Positions 9,539-20,138 of a DNA stretch of 64,000 bases are shown here, piece by piece. Below the pieces are notes generated by a model. It was not told where the DNA came from, made no database searches, and saw nothing but the letters and a program-made list of their open reading frames with translations. The stretch spans positions 41,283,030 to 41,347,029 of the forward strand of contig CM020618.1 of the NCBI GenBank assembly GCA_009829735.1. Reading direction: 5' to 3'. Source of the stretch: Pyropia yezoensis. Its lineage: Eukaryota; Rhodophyta; Bangiophyceae; Bangiales; Bangiaceae. Made by a program: the position numbers and the translations under genes. Numbering within the stretch: position 1 is the stretch's first letter; every line of letters starts with the position of its first letter.

Positions 9539-10688
9539 TTGCCTTCTTTTCTAATCTTTTCCATTCTCACCTGCCCCACACGGCCGCGACAACGGGTGCA
9601 GGTGAACACGTGTACATTCGTCAACTTTCTGTGGCCCAAAGGAAGAAAAAGACCTGACGCCTCGCTCTTGAGCCAATGCGGTGACAGAGTTGCCTCTGAA
9701 AGCGATCGAATTGATCTTCGTCGGCCAATGAGGAGACGAGAGAGCCCGTGAAACTCAGGCTGCACAAGAATCGCCCTCTGAACTAGGCGTGCTTTGGTGT
9801 GAGGCGAGCGGCCTCCTGGCTACGACATCAGGCTGTCGGGGACGCGACTTGTGGGCGTCGCTCGCCCGCGGTCTGGTCGCGCGGGTCTGGCACCGCCGCC
9901 TCGTGCACTCCCTTCTGGGAGACAGGAATTGCGCGTATTAGCTCTCACTAGATATCTTGTGAAAACAGCTTGTGAAAGCAAGGGGGGGGGGGCGGGGGGG
10001 GGGCTGGCCCGGCCGGGCCGCCCCCCGCGCCCGCACGCCCGCCCGGGGCGGGCTTGCGCGCGCGCGCGCGCGCGCAGCTGGCTGTGCGCAGTGGCACAGA
10101 TTCATGGAACGAATGATTCTGTGGCATGACGTCCGGATGCCGCCAGTGATCCGCTACCAAGGAAAATCAGAGGGCCATCGAACCGCCACCAAAAGAATGA
10201 GTGGCGCGAGACCTCACGTTATGCGGCACGCGCTTCTCTCGCGCGCTGTCACGAGGTCGTTGGCCACGTCCCGCCGGCGCTTCACTTGGCCTCGTTCGCC
10301 GCCGTCAGCGTCGTCCTGCGCCATGGACGTGGACTCGGCACCGCCCCCATGCGCAATCCCCACTTTCCTCGCACAAGGCGGTGTGGACGGCGTGGACGGC
10401 TTTCTGAAGGTCTCCGGCAGCGGTCTCTTCTGTACGTTTGTGCGTCAGGGATCACCTCGCTGCGTGGTGGGCCGATCTTCTCACGTGCGGTTTTTTCTGT
10501 CGGTGCCGGGGGATGGACTAAGAGGGCTCTCAGGGCGCTCTGGTGCATCGTGCTTGTTCTCGCGTTCGTGTGATGCTGCGGGTGTGGCTTGTTGTTCCAG
10601 CACTGACTGTGGCCGCTTGTTCGATCCAAGCATGTACTCCGATGCTTGCGGTCTTTGCCGGGTGGTCTGTGTGTATCTGATAAGGTCG
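9539..10688. other. Non-coding spacer with GC-repeat tract
   Basis: It contains poly-G tracts near 9981-10003 and an alternating (GC)10 run at 10056-10075, which could adopt Z-DNA. A frame is open in phase with the downstream gene from about 9972, but its sequence is Cys/Arg/Ser-rich and unlike protein until the ATG at 10689. I read it as promoter and 5' UTR. Confidence 0.45.
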
Positions 10689-13154
10689 ATGGAGCCTGCT
10701 GCTGGCGGTCCGAAGGCCAAGGTTCCCCCCCAGTTTCTGCGGTTTTTTGAGACACTGGGAGTGGCAGAGCCCTTGAAGGTGCAAACCCTGGCGCGTCTCC
10801 TCCGCTCTTTTCACCATGTCGCTGCTCAGCTTGACGCCCAGCTTGCGCTCGTTGGGGCCTCGCTTCACTCCGCGTTGAGCCGCATGGTGAACACCGAGAG
10901 CCCGCTGGCGCCGCCCCAGTACCGGTGGATCCGAGTTGTGGACCGCCTGGGGTTCTTCAACGACTCTGACCTGTACGCGGGTCGCTTGGTCAGTAATGGG
11001 ATGTCCTACGCCTACCGCCACAATGAGCTGGACGTCTTGGCGGCCGCCAACGCTCTTCGGCTCATTGATCGCCGCCAGTCCGTCGCGCCCGAGGATCCCC
11101 GCGCTTCTGGTGATCAACCCCCGCTGCTCGTGCCACCTGGCGGTATTGTCATACCCAGACCACCCACGTCAGGGGATCAGGGACCCCCTGCTGAATCTTC
11201 ACTAAGCCGTCCACCGATTCTTCCCCCTGGTAGTGGCAGCTGGCCCCATCCCGACGGCGGCGGCCTACTGGTGCCCCCCGGTGGTATTGTCGTCGGTCGC
11301 CCGGGGGCAGGAGTTGAGAACAACGATGCGTCTCCCCCTGGTAGCTCACCAGCGGGTGAGCTCCACAAGGACGCAGGCTCTACTCCAGTCCTTGCTGACG
11401 GGCAATTGCAGCCCGGTGGCGTTGTTGTTGCCGTTCGAGATCGCAGTAACTCTCCCGCGGTCTTGGCTACCGTCGCAGGGGTCGAGGTCAGCGTGAGCAA
11501 TGCGGCGCAGCCTCGAGGAGTGGTGCAAGTTGACAGCGTGCCGGCCCCACCCATCCTCTCGTCCGTTCCCGTTGTGAATCCGAGCGACGTCGCGGTCGAA
11601 TGCGTCACCACCGTGATTGACGGCCTGCGCGACCGAGAGGACGTGCGCGATGTTTTGCACCGTCTGGTGTGCGACAGCCTCATATTGCTGTCTCGTCTTC
11701 ATGGCCGGTCTGGCGCTGGCGTGGCAGTAGAGGAGGACGCCGTAAACTCTCAACTGACCTGGTCAGTTGTGCGCAAGGTTGTGTACCGCTGGTGGCCTGT
11801 ATGGGAAGCTGCAGACGGCGAGGGAGGTAAGCAAGGACCCACCCCACCTCCTGGTACGGTTTCTTACCTGTCGCATCCAAACCGTCCTGGCAAGTTCTCC
11901 CGTTGGGCTATCGACGTGGACATTTGAGCCATCCATGAGCCCATCCGCCAGCTGGTCATCGAGTCGCACCGCTACTTCAACAAAGAACGGCTGCCTGCGG
12001 TTTGCACGGTGCAACGTGTGGGCCCCAACGTCGGGAGCTCTATCCTACTCTCCGTAGCTACCTTGCTGTTGGTGTGTACGAAAGAAGACCAGTTTTGCTC
12101 TGTCGTCAAGGAGCTGTTTGCGTCGGGGCGCGCCCCAGAGCCCAAAGACGGGGCGGCTGTACTGGCCGCTTGCCACGAGTTTGAGACGGCGGGGTTGGTG
12201 GCGCCTGATGTTGCTCCTCATGGCAAGGGTGCTCCTCAAGTGCTGCCTAAAGATTGGCATCAGGCCGTCAAAGATACAACTCCCGACGGGGCTACCAATG
12301 GCGATCCTGACGACTGGGTGGGGCCTGACCAGGAAGCAGACGTAACCCTCGAGGAGCCGTACGCAGAGATGGAGCGGCAGTTGGCGATTGAGAAAGAGAA
12401 GGAGACTGTGATCAGTCGCGCTCATCGGCTGTCTGTCCGCCGCGTCGCTCGTGCTCCTGTTGACGCTGATCCGACGCAGTGGGCGCCCGCTCAGCCTCTT
12501 GTGGCTCAAGCGCCACCCACTGGGTCTCTGCCTGCGCCGCAAACATGTGGGCCTCTGCCGCCGAGCAGAGATGGTGCTGTTTACAAAAAGCGACGGGTCG
12601 GCTCCGTCGACGTGCCTGCTGGATACCCACTGGAATTGCTTCATCTATGTCCTCCACGTCGACCTTCCAAGCCGGTCACGGGCGAACTGAAATCGGGGGA
12701 CGTTGCTGGTGGACCTGATGTGACAGGCTCTGATCAAGCCAACGTGGGCGTGAGTCGTGTCAGCCCGTTGACCGTGGACGATGGTGGGCCTCGGCGCCTG
12801 CGCGACAGTAGTTCAAGTTCTTTGTCAGGAGCTTCCTCGCATGATAAAGTCCGCCGCTCTCCTCCGACCTTGACTACGTGCGACGATCAGAGCTCCGAGC
12901 ATGGCGTGGGCTCTTCATCTATTGACCTTCACTCCCCTGTTACCACGGATGTTGGGTCGACATCAGCTTTTGCCCCTCCAATGGCTCGTATGCCACCCGC
13001 TGCAGCGGTAGGTGACGTGCCAGCCTCTGTTTCTCCGCGGACTGCATTTCCTACATCGGAAGAACGCGAGCGCACTCGCAAACGTGTTGCTGCCAGCGTT
13101 TCAGCCGCACAAGCAAGTGTGGCTGCAGTATTGGACAGACGACACGCAACTTGA
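10689..13154 (+). CDS. Unidentified protein gene, probably with one 102-nt intron (11827-11928)
   Basis: The ATG at 10689 (MEPAAGGPKAKVPPQFLRFF) opens a frame interrupted only by a TGA at 11925-11927. The same frame then continues to 13154 with sensible sequence (IHEPIRQLVIESHRYFNKER). A strong donor (GGAG/GTAAGC, intron from 11827) and an AG at 11927-11928 define a 102-nt intron that removes the stop in frame. The acceptor (ACATTTGAG) is weak, so a nonsense mutation is the alternative. The N-terminal 140 residues look globular and helical. The middle is Pro/Gly-rich, with two copies of LLVPPGGIV; the C-terminus is Ser-rich and ends in an Ala/Arg helix. I do not recognise the family. The gene is convergent with the helicase relic next door, and both may belong to one mobile element. 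Confidence 0.6.
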
Positions 13155-13365
13155 AATCCTGTCCCGTCCCCTGATAGCCACCCGCTGTGATATTGTATGC
13201 CGCTCAATAATCACATGCGGCATCATCTCGGGGCGTATAAGGAAAGGTGAAGGCAGTTGCGGATGTGGAGTCTGGCTGTCACAGCTGTGGGCTCTTGTCA
13301 AATGAGCACGGCTGTGGAGCATTGTAATACCGTACGTGCGTCAACGCTACTCTACAAGCAGACAG

Positions 13366-16318
13366 TCACAGCCGTACGCCGTCCCTATAGAAGGCGAGAG
13401 CGTCGCGGTTGGCAAACAAACGACTACCAGTGAAAGACTTGACATACATGCGGCGCTTGTCGCCAACGCGACTGATGGCAGCATTCACCATGCCAGGCCC
13501 AAAAGCCTGACCAATGTCCAGCACCACCTCGGACAAGGACAAACTTTGCGATCGATGTACAGTGATGCCCCACCCCAAGGCCAAAGGCACTTGACGCCGC
13601 ACGGCAACAGCTCCAGGGCAGGCCATGATGCGAGCCTCGAACGAGACCACGGGACACTCGACCTCGAGCCAGTGCGCCCCAGCGTCGTGCACCCCATGCA
13701 GGCCCCGCCCCGTCTCTGCCGGCAGTGTGTGACTCTCGAAGCGAACAATGGGAGTACCGTCTGTCTTATACAACGCCACCGCTCCAATGCTGCCGTGGTA
13801 GAGGCCGAGAGCCAAGTACAAGTTGCTGGTCAGCATAACTCGGGCACCCACGCAATGAGGGACGCGACTGGGCGCCACGCAGTCGACAAGAGCGGCATTG
13901 CGCGAGTAGACCGTCACACGCGAGAGGTCCACCAGGGGCAGGTCAGGGTTCCTGTCCTTGTCCTGCTGGACGCTGTCCACAGCGACAAACACCTTCGGCG
14001 GATTGGCGCCACACAACTTCGAGAGGCACTCGGAGTTGTGCCGCTCGACATTCTCATGTCGAGGAAGAAGATGAAGGACTGAGCATCGGAGCTTCTCGTA
14101 CTGAGCGTCCGTCACGGCACAGTCGTTCATAAGAGCGACGACTGCAGGCGAGCAGTTCCCGTAGCGCGCGTCGTTGATAGCGCGCACAAAAGCAGGGTCC
14201 GATTGCCGGTGAACACGCGACAGCTCAAGCATCGTGTCGCCATACAGCTCTCTCCACGACTGCGCCGTAAACGCCAGGTAAGCCGCAAGCAAGCGGCCCC
14301 AACTGCAGAAAGTCGCCAAAAGAGTGGATGATGCACGGGGGGCTGCCAGCCGACCGCGATTGACGTAGCAGCTCGTGCATGACATCAAACTTGTCCGCTG
14401 CTACCATGGAAACCTCGTCCAGTAGCAAGACGCGAACGAAAGCCAAGCGACGGCTGATGCCCCTGAACCGCTCCATCTTCAGCAGCCGAGCGGCTTCTTC
14501 CACCGGGCTTTTCCGCTGCACCTCGTAGTCACGTGGGAACCCAAAGAATGAGTGGTAGGTTTGACCATTGGCTGTCTTGGCGGAGCTTCCAGTAGAGGCA
14601 ACGACAACGACCTCGCCATACGCCGGCCACTTCAGTTGCAGCGCCTCACGAAGCCCCCTCAGAAATGTAGACTTTCCGACACCTGGTCCGCCGGTCACAA
14701 AGGTGCTCTTGCCCTCCTGCACCAAGCGAGAGAAGACGACGTCCCAATGCCCGTCCGCTGCAAGTGCACCGAGAGATCCTCGGGGCGGTGCGGTGGATGT
14801 ACGCTCACCTTGCACAGCCGCACCGTTCGCAGCCCCCCCTACAGCCGAGAGCGACGGATCCCGCGGGCGGTTGCTGTTCTTCAAGCTCGCAGTCGACACC
14901 GGCGGGCCCGCAGCACTGGGAGCGGGAGAACCTGCTGCATTCAGATCTCTTCCAGATGTCGCAAAGGAGTAGCCCACCTCAGACGTGGGAGGTTGAGACC
15001 CTGCCCACACAGTACAGGTGCGAGGTTGGTCAGATGAAGATGAAGAAGACAGCAAGGGGTCAGGATGATGCGGCTTGGATGCATCAGCATGGGTATTCAG
15101 CACTTCAGCACGGTCCATTGCTTCCCACGCAGCTCTGCTTTCCGACACCATGCGCGAGATAGCCGCACGCGAAAACATCGCGCGCCCGTCGGAGTCCGCA
15201 GTACCAGCAGGGTTACGGGCTGCACCTACGCCGCCATGGTCTAGCTCGCGCATCTTCTTCGCGACCGGGGCACACGTGCAGTGACGCTCATAAGCGTGTC
15301 GGCCGGATGAACGGGGGGATTCTCTTGGAGATGAACGCCTCACGCCTGTGGACCGCACCAGGTCGCTCTGCTGTGTCGACCAGCAGGTGCACGATCCTCT
15401 ATCAGCGGGTACGTACGACTGCTCGGCATCAGACAGCGGCACGGTAGGTACACGGCGCACAGCACGTGGAGCCGCCGCCGAAGTCCCGGATGGCAGTGCC
15501 CCGCGGGATTGCGCACCACGAGGGGATGGCAGGGTAGGGGCGGCTCGCTTCCGAGAGTGAGCTGCAGCTGACGACTCAGCTGCAAGTGCCCGGTCTGTCT
15601 GCCGGCCAGTCCGCATGAGGACACTCAAAGATGGCCCTTCGTCGTCAGTCACATGGCACCGAGAAGCTTCCAGGGAAATCCACGTAGCAAATGGAGAACG
15701 GGCCAGCTCTTGAAAAGGCTCAACAGGCACTACCACACAATCAACGTCGTCGCTCACATTCTGGGACGCGGCAGCGACAGGCAAAGGCTTCCCGTGAGAG
15801 CCGCCGACGTGCCGAGGTGCGGGGGGGCTGCACCGAGCAGAAGGTTGCAGGGAGCTTCCGGACACATCACCCAGCACATGAAGAAGGTCTTGGGTCGAGG
15901 CGCTGGCCAGCCATCGGTAAGCGTCGGCGGCCGTTACAAACCGACCGACGGCGCACAGCGGCGACTTGGACTCCCTCATGAGAGAGACAGCCCCAATAAT
16001 GCCGGAGCTGGCAATGTTGAAGCAAGAACGGGAGCCACCTGAGGCAACAGCCAGCCAGCCGCCTGTGGATGCCGAGGGCAACGGCGGTCCCAACAGCCCA
16101 TTGCCCACCACGGAGAGAGCCGCCTCGGCAGGAACGGGGTGGGTCAACCAACACAGGGCATCAGCGGAGCTCCTAAAGCCGCAAGACACCAAAATCCCCG
16201 GCGTGGACAGAGAGACCAGCTGCTGCACAATCGCGTCCACGTGCGCTGCGTTGACAAGACGCGACACATCAGCAGTGATAGTCGCCAGAAAGGCCGGAGT
16301 GTGACCAGACGTCTCCAT
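13366..16318 (-). pseudogene. PIF1-family superfamily 1 DNA helicase, frameshifted by a 4-nt duplication
   Basis: From the ATG at 16318 (METSGHTPAFLA), about 500 variable Ser/Ala/Pro-rich residues precede a helicase core. The core has Walker A (GGPGVGKSTF), the Gln/Thr motif region (GQTYHSFFGFP), Walker B (VLLLDEVSMV) and motif III (FGDFLQLGP). The frame is then lost. The rest of the core continues in another frame to 13366: SRVHRQSDPAF, MLTSNL, and the motif V/VI region (GWGITVHRSQSLSL, then NAAISRV). At the switch, 14287-14294 reads 'aagcaagc' on plus, a tandem 4-nt repeat; one copy fewer leaves GPLAAYLAF in frame. PIF1 helicases unwind DNA 5' to 3', and PIF1-like enzymes are also carried by eukaryotic transposons. 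The damage is a single small duplication, so it is recent or an assembly error. Confidence 0.85.
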
Positions 16319-17559
16319 CGCCACTGCCGCCGCACGCCGCCGCTGTGGACGGCCACCCGACCAGCAAACTCGTTTTGGGCGCGCGCAAGTGTGTGGCGGC
16401 ACAGTCCCTTCACACAGCAGCCCCCCCCTCACTCGCACACGGGCACAACCCACGCCAGCAAGCCACCGCGCACGCAACGAAGACGAAGCGCAATGCTGAC
16501 TACGCCGCCCAGGCCAACGTCACGCCAGCAACGCGACGCGCGTCCGCCGAGCATGGCGCCAAAACCGGAGCAGCACGCATGTTCACCCGGCTGGCTGCAC
16601 GCCACGCCGCAGACCGGCACCCCACTGTGTACGCTTGGGGTGCTCCAAACGGCCAAGAACGAATCCCGGCGGTGGCGGACTGAGCAGGTCAAAAAGGGCG
16701 GTCAACGACGAAGGGCGGTGGCGGGAAGAGCACGTTGAACCTTGTCGGCCGCGTCACAAGAGCTCCACGTCGCCGTTCCTGGCACGGACAAGCTTTGAAA
16801 GAGATGCTACTTGACTCGAGTCCTGCCAGTGTTCACGCGTGGCAGGAAAACATTTATTTTCGAGATCAATTTGATTCATTGAGAAACCATACAAGTACAG
16901 ATATTCCCGAGATATCCTTCAATCTGCGGATGAAGTCCGCTATCTCTCGCGCACGTGATGCTCGCATGTGCCTTCTTTGGACCCTGCTTAGCACATGTCC
17001 CCGATATGTTTGGTCCATATCTCTGTCATTCCGTGTGAGTGACGACAATCGCCAGGCAAGTACCAGTCCTCCTTCCGATTTATCAAAACGGCCTTTGCAC
17101 TTCTCGTACTGGATGCAACTGCGTCGCGGCATGGTCATCAGCTTTGCCCTGGCCTCTGCACTGCACAGGGGGTGGCTTCGGCAGCGGCCGCGTCATTCCG
17201 GCGCGACCGTCGGCGGGACGCCACTAACGTCATACACGCGCCGCCGAGCCCAAGTCTGCCGCCGCAATCGACCCCATTTGTAGCTGCTGCTGCCCTGCAG
17301 CAGCAGCAATGGTTCAGCATGGGTTGACTGTTTTGCGACGCATCCCGTGCTGACGCACGAACAAGGAAATCCAATGGACAGCTGCGGAGGGGTTCACCCG
17401 TCAGCAAGACTGAGCACCACCTGATTCGGACTTTTCGGAAATCCCGCTGATATGGCTGGCAGTCAGGCTGGAAAACGGACAAGCACCGGAGGGGGGGGCA
17501 CACATGCACTTGGCAGCAGCGGGTCCTGGAACCGAGCTCTAGCCACCGGGATGGGGTCG
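16319..17559. other. Spacer with an AT-richer stretch and a perfect hairpin
   Basis: No gene is recognised. 16840-17130 is noticeably more AT-rich than the window average. A perfect hairpin with an 11-bp GCTGCTGCTGC stem and 3-nt loop lies at 17283-17307. A 182-codon open frame at 16735-17283 has no recognisable similarity. Confidence 0.4.
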
Positions 17560-18420
17560 TGCGGGGGACGGCCGCAGTGTCTTGCGGGTGGGAGGGGGAA
17601 GGAAGCGGTGTGACCTGGGTGCGAGGAAGTGGTAGGGCGGGGGGGGGTTGGTGCAGACCACTGGCCTGGCGTGGACCGCACGCCAGGCTGTGATCAGGGT
17701 ACCTGCTACAGACGCCCGCAGTATCGTGCGGGTGGGAGAGCGAAAGAGGCGGTGCGACCTGAGTGTGAGGGAATGATGGGGCGGAGGGGGTTGGTGCAGC
17801 CCACTTGTCTGGCGTGGACTGCACGCCAGGCTGGGATCAGGGTACCTGCTGCAGACGCCCGCAGTATCGGGCGAGTGGGAGGGGGAAAGAGGCGGTGCGA
17901 CCTGGGTGTGAGGGAATGATGGGGCGGGGGGGGTTGGTGCAGCCCACTGGCCTGGCGTGGACTACACGCCAGGCTGGGATCAGGGTACCTGCTATAGACG
18001 CCCGCAGTATCGTGCGGGTGGGAGAGCGAAAGAGGCGGTGCGACCTGAGTGTGAGGGAATGATGGGGCGGAGGGGGTTGGTGCAGCCCACTTGTCTGGCG
18101 TGGCCTGCACGCCAGGCTGGGATCAGGGTACCTGCTGCAGACGCCCGCAGTATCGGGCGAGTGGGAGGGGGAAAGAGGCGGTGCGACCTGGGTGTGAGGG
18201 AATGATGGGGCGGGGGGGGTTGGTGCAGCCCACTGGCCTGGCGTGGACTACACGCCAGGCTGGGATCAGTGTACCTGCTGTAGACTCCCGCAGTATCGTG
18301 CGGGTGGGAGGAGGAAAGAAGCAGTGTGACCTGGGTGCGAGGCAGTGGTAGGGCGGGTGGGGGGTTAGTGCAGCCCACCGGCCTGGTGTGGACTGCACGC
18401 CAGGACGGAGCTGGCGTCAT
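17560..18420. repeat. 143-bp satellite array, about six copies with dimeric higher-order structure
   Basis: The landmark 'ggtacctgct' recurs at 17699, 17841, 17984, 18127 and 18270 (last copy 'tgtacctgct'), spacings of 142 or 143 bp. Alternate copies resemble each other more than neighbours: 'cttgtctggcgtgg' units alternate with 'ctggcctggcgtgg' units. This indicates a 286-bp higher-order unit. Each copy contains a short hairpin, TGGCGTG - 4-5 nt - CACGCCA. Confidence 0.9.
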
Positions 18421-18923
18421 GACCTAGGAGTCTTCTTAGTCTGGGAGTGAAGAGGGGGAAGATGGCTCTCACGTGTGTGATGTTGGTATGGGGCCGTCCG
18501 TCATGCCCCGTGCAGAACAGTAGACATGCAGGCTGCGGGTGGGCGATCATGGAGAGTAGTGGGGCTGAAAAGAGTGCGTCTGTGTGTCAGTGAGGGCGGA
18601 TTCTATTTGAGGCTGGGGCGTCTTCGTGCATGTAGCGGGTGTCCCGAAGTGGTGCCAGCCGCTTGTTGGAAACCCAGGAGGCTGGATAGCTTGCAAGCAT
18701 GAAGTGTTCACATTGCCTGGTCAGTTCCCACCGACCACTGCATCGCGGCATGCTCACACGCACACATACATATGGGAAGAGAACGGACGGTTGCACTGAG
18801 AGGAGCGACACCTTGAAGCCCACAGATACGCATCCCGCTTTTGGCTGTCGCGCTCTATGATGTATATGCAAACGGATATCATAGAACGTCACGTTGAGTG
18901 GTTTTACTGCGCTGCTCGAGTTA
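18421..18923. other. Spacer downstream of the ULP1-domain exon
   Basis: No gene is recognised. It presumably includes the 3' UTR and possibly one terminus of the KDZ-type element. I could not find matching terminal inverted repeats. Confidence 0.35.
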
Positions 18924-19326
18924 CTACGAGCTTGACTCCGGCAACTGACCAATTGTCAGGTCGTCCCTATAAAGCGCCAAGGCAAGCCGCTGGCGCAGGA
19001 CATCAATGTCCTCCTGCTTGAACGAGGCGCGAGTGCCAGCCGCAATGCAATCCGCGACTGCGAGGACGAACACGCCGCAGCTCGAGCCGTCCTGCTGCCG
19101 CGGAAGTCCGTTGCCGGTGAGCACTGGCCATGCCGCGATCTGCCACTCGGCCGCTACATCCGCGCCCAGTCGTGCAGTCACCTCGTCCTGAATCCAACTG
19201 CGCAGCCCAGGCACAAAGAGCCCGTGCATGGAAGAAAACATGGGATCGTAGAAGAGGAAATTCCGGGAGCTTACGTTGATGACGACCAGCACCCAATGGC
19301 AACCGTCGATGAAGATGGGGACCATG
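18924..19326 (-). pseudogene. 3' portion of the KDZ-type gene: catalytic half of a ULP1-type SUMO protease domain
   Basis: This 134-codon segment reads straight out of the chromovirus 3' LTR junction and ends at the stop at 18924. It carries the C48/ULP1 catalytic features in order: His in DGCHWVLVVIN, Asp in FLFYDPMF, Gln in NGLPRQQ and Cys in DGSSCGVFVL. The N-terminal half of the domain lies 9.4 kb away at 28709. The two halves are contiguous in reading frame if the LTR element and one copy of ATCAG are ignored. ULP1 proteases cut SUMO from proteins, and they occur fused to several eukaryotic transposases. In its present state this fragment has no start codon context of its own. Confidence 0.8.
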
Positions 19327-19331
19327 ATCAG
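19327..19331. repeat. Target-site duplication (left copy)
   Basis: ATCAG directly precedes the TG of the left LTR. The same five bases follow the CA of the right LTR at 28709-28713. Confidence 0.95.
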
Positions 19332-19800
19332 TGTGGCAAAAACCACTAGCACACACGGCACCCAAGTTGGGGCGGTGTGCTAGGGCTGCCTCCCGTGTCG
19401 GGGGAACCGGAAGAAGTGCAAGTCGCACACACTCTGTCCCTGTTGTGGGGCAAACCCCCCACGGACAAACAAGAGGATGGTGTGTGGTCCAACAGTTTCT
19501 TGGTCGGGACGGGGACGCAGGGCCAAGCCCCGCTGTCCCTCCCCTTATCCCCCCAGGGTCCACTCAGAATCTCGCCACTCAGAATCTCCCACCCCAGCAC
19601 CTGCCCACCGGGCCACACGAAAATTCAAGACGATAAATGCAGAAAACCCTCAAATCCAAGTTGGATTTACTACTAAGCTAACTATCCCAAACTTAGGGAA
19701 TATGGACCCAAATGCAGGGGGAGGAACGGATCAGGCTAGTGGCCTGCCGCCCCTTGCATGGCACGTGTTGCCCCCCTACCTGGGGGTCAATACTGCCACA
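19332..19800 (-). repeat. 3' LTR (left copy), 469 bp
   Basis: It begins TGTGGCA and ends TGCCACA, the short inverted ends usual for LTRs. It matches 28240-28708 in length and in all stretches compared. It includes palindromes CCCAAGTTGGG (19361) and AAATCCAAGTTGGATTT (19652). Confidence 0.97.
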
Positions 19801-19813
19801 CTCCCCTCTCCTC
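19801..19813 (-). promoter_or_regulatory. Polypurine tract
   Basis: Read on the minus strand the sequence is GAGGAGAGGGGAG, immediately adjacent to the 3' LTR. This is the expected primer site for plus-strand DNA synthesis. Confidence 0.85.
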
Positions 19814-20138
19814 AGTTCCGACCGACCCGGTCGGCCCTGTGAGGGGGTGCGTAAACGCACGTCTCGGCGTTGGGGGCGCGACTTGCTGTCCCCCATCGAG
19901 TACGTAACACGGATGTGGAGGCGGTCACGTTGACCGCTCCTCTCCTCAAGCTTGCCCACTCGGCAGCTTGCTCTCCGCAGTTCACACTTCACCACCACCA
20001 CCACCTCCCCTTCACCTTCCACTGGGCCGCCCCACGCTGGGGAGGCCACCCGTATACCCACGATCCGAGTCCCCCTCAACTCGAGGCGGGTCTCGTGCTG
20101 CGATAGCCAGAGCGTCTCTCCCCAACTTGGGGAGAGCC

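Noticed and set aside
9972..10688. N-terminal extension of the gene at 10689
   Set aside because: Cys/Arg-rich sequence starting in a poly-G tract; the ATG at 10689 begins protein-like sequence.
13336..16738. Plus-strand open frames opposite the helicase
   Set aside because: They mirror the minus-strand helicase motifs and carry no motif of their own.
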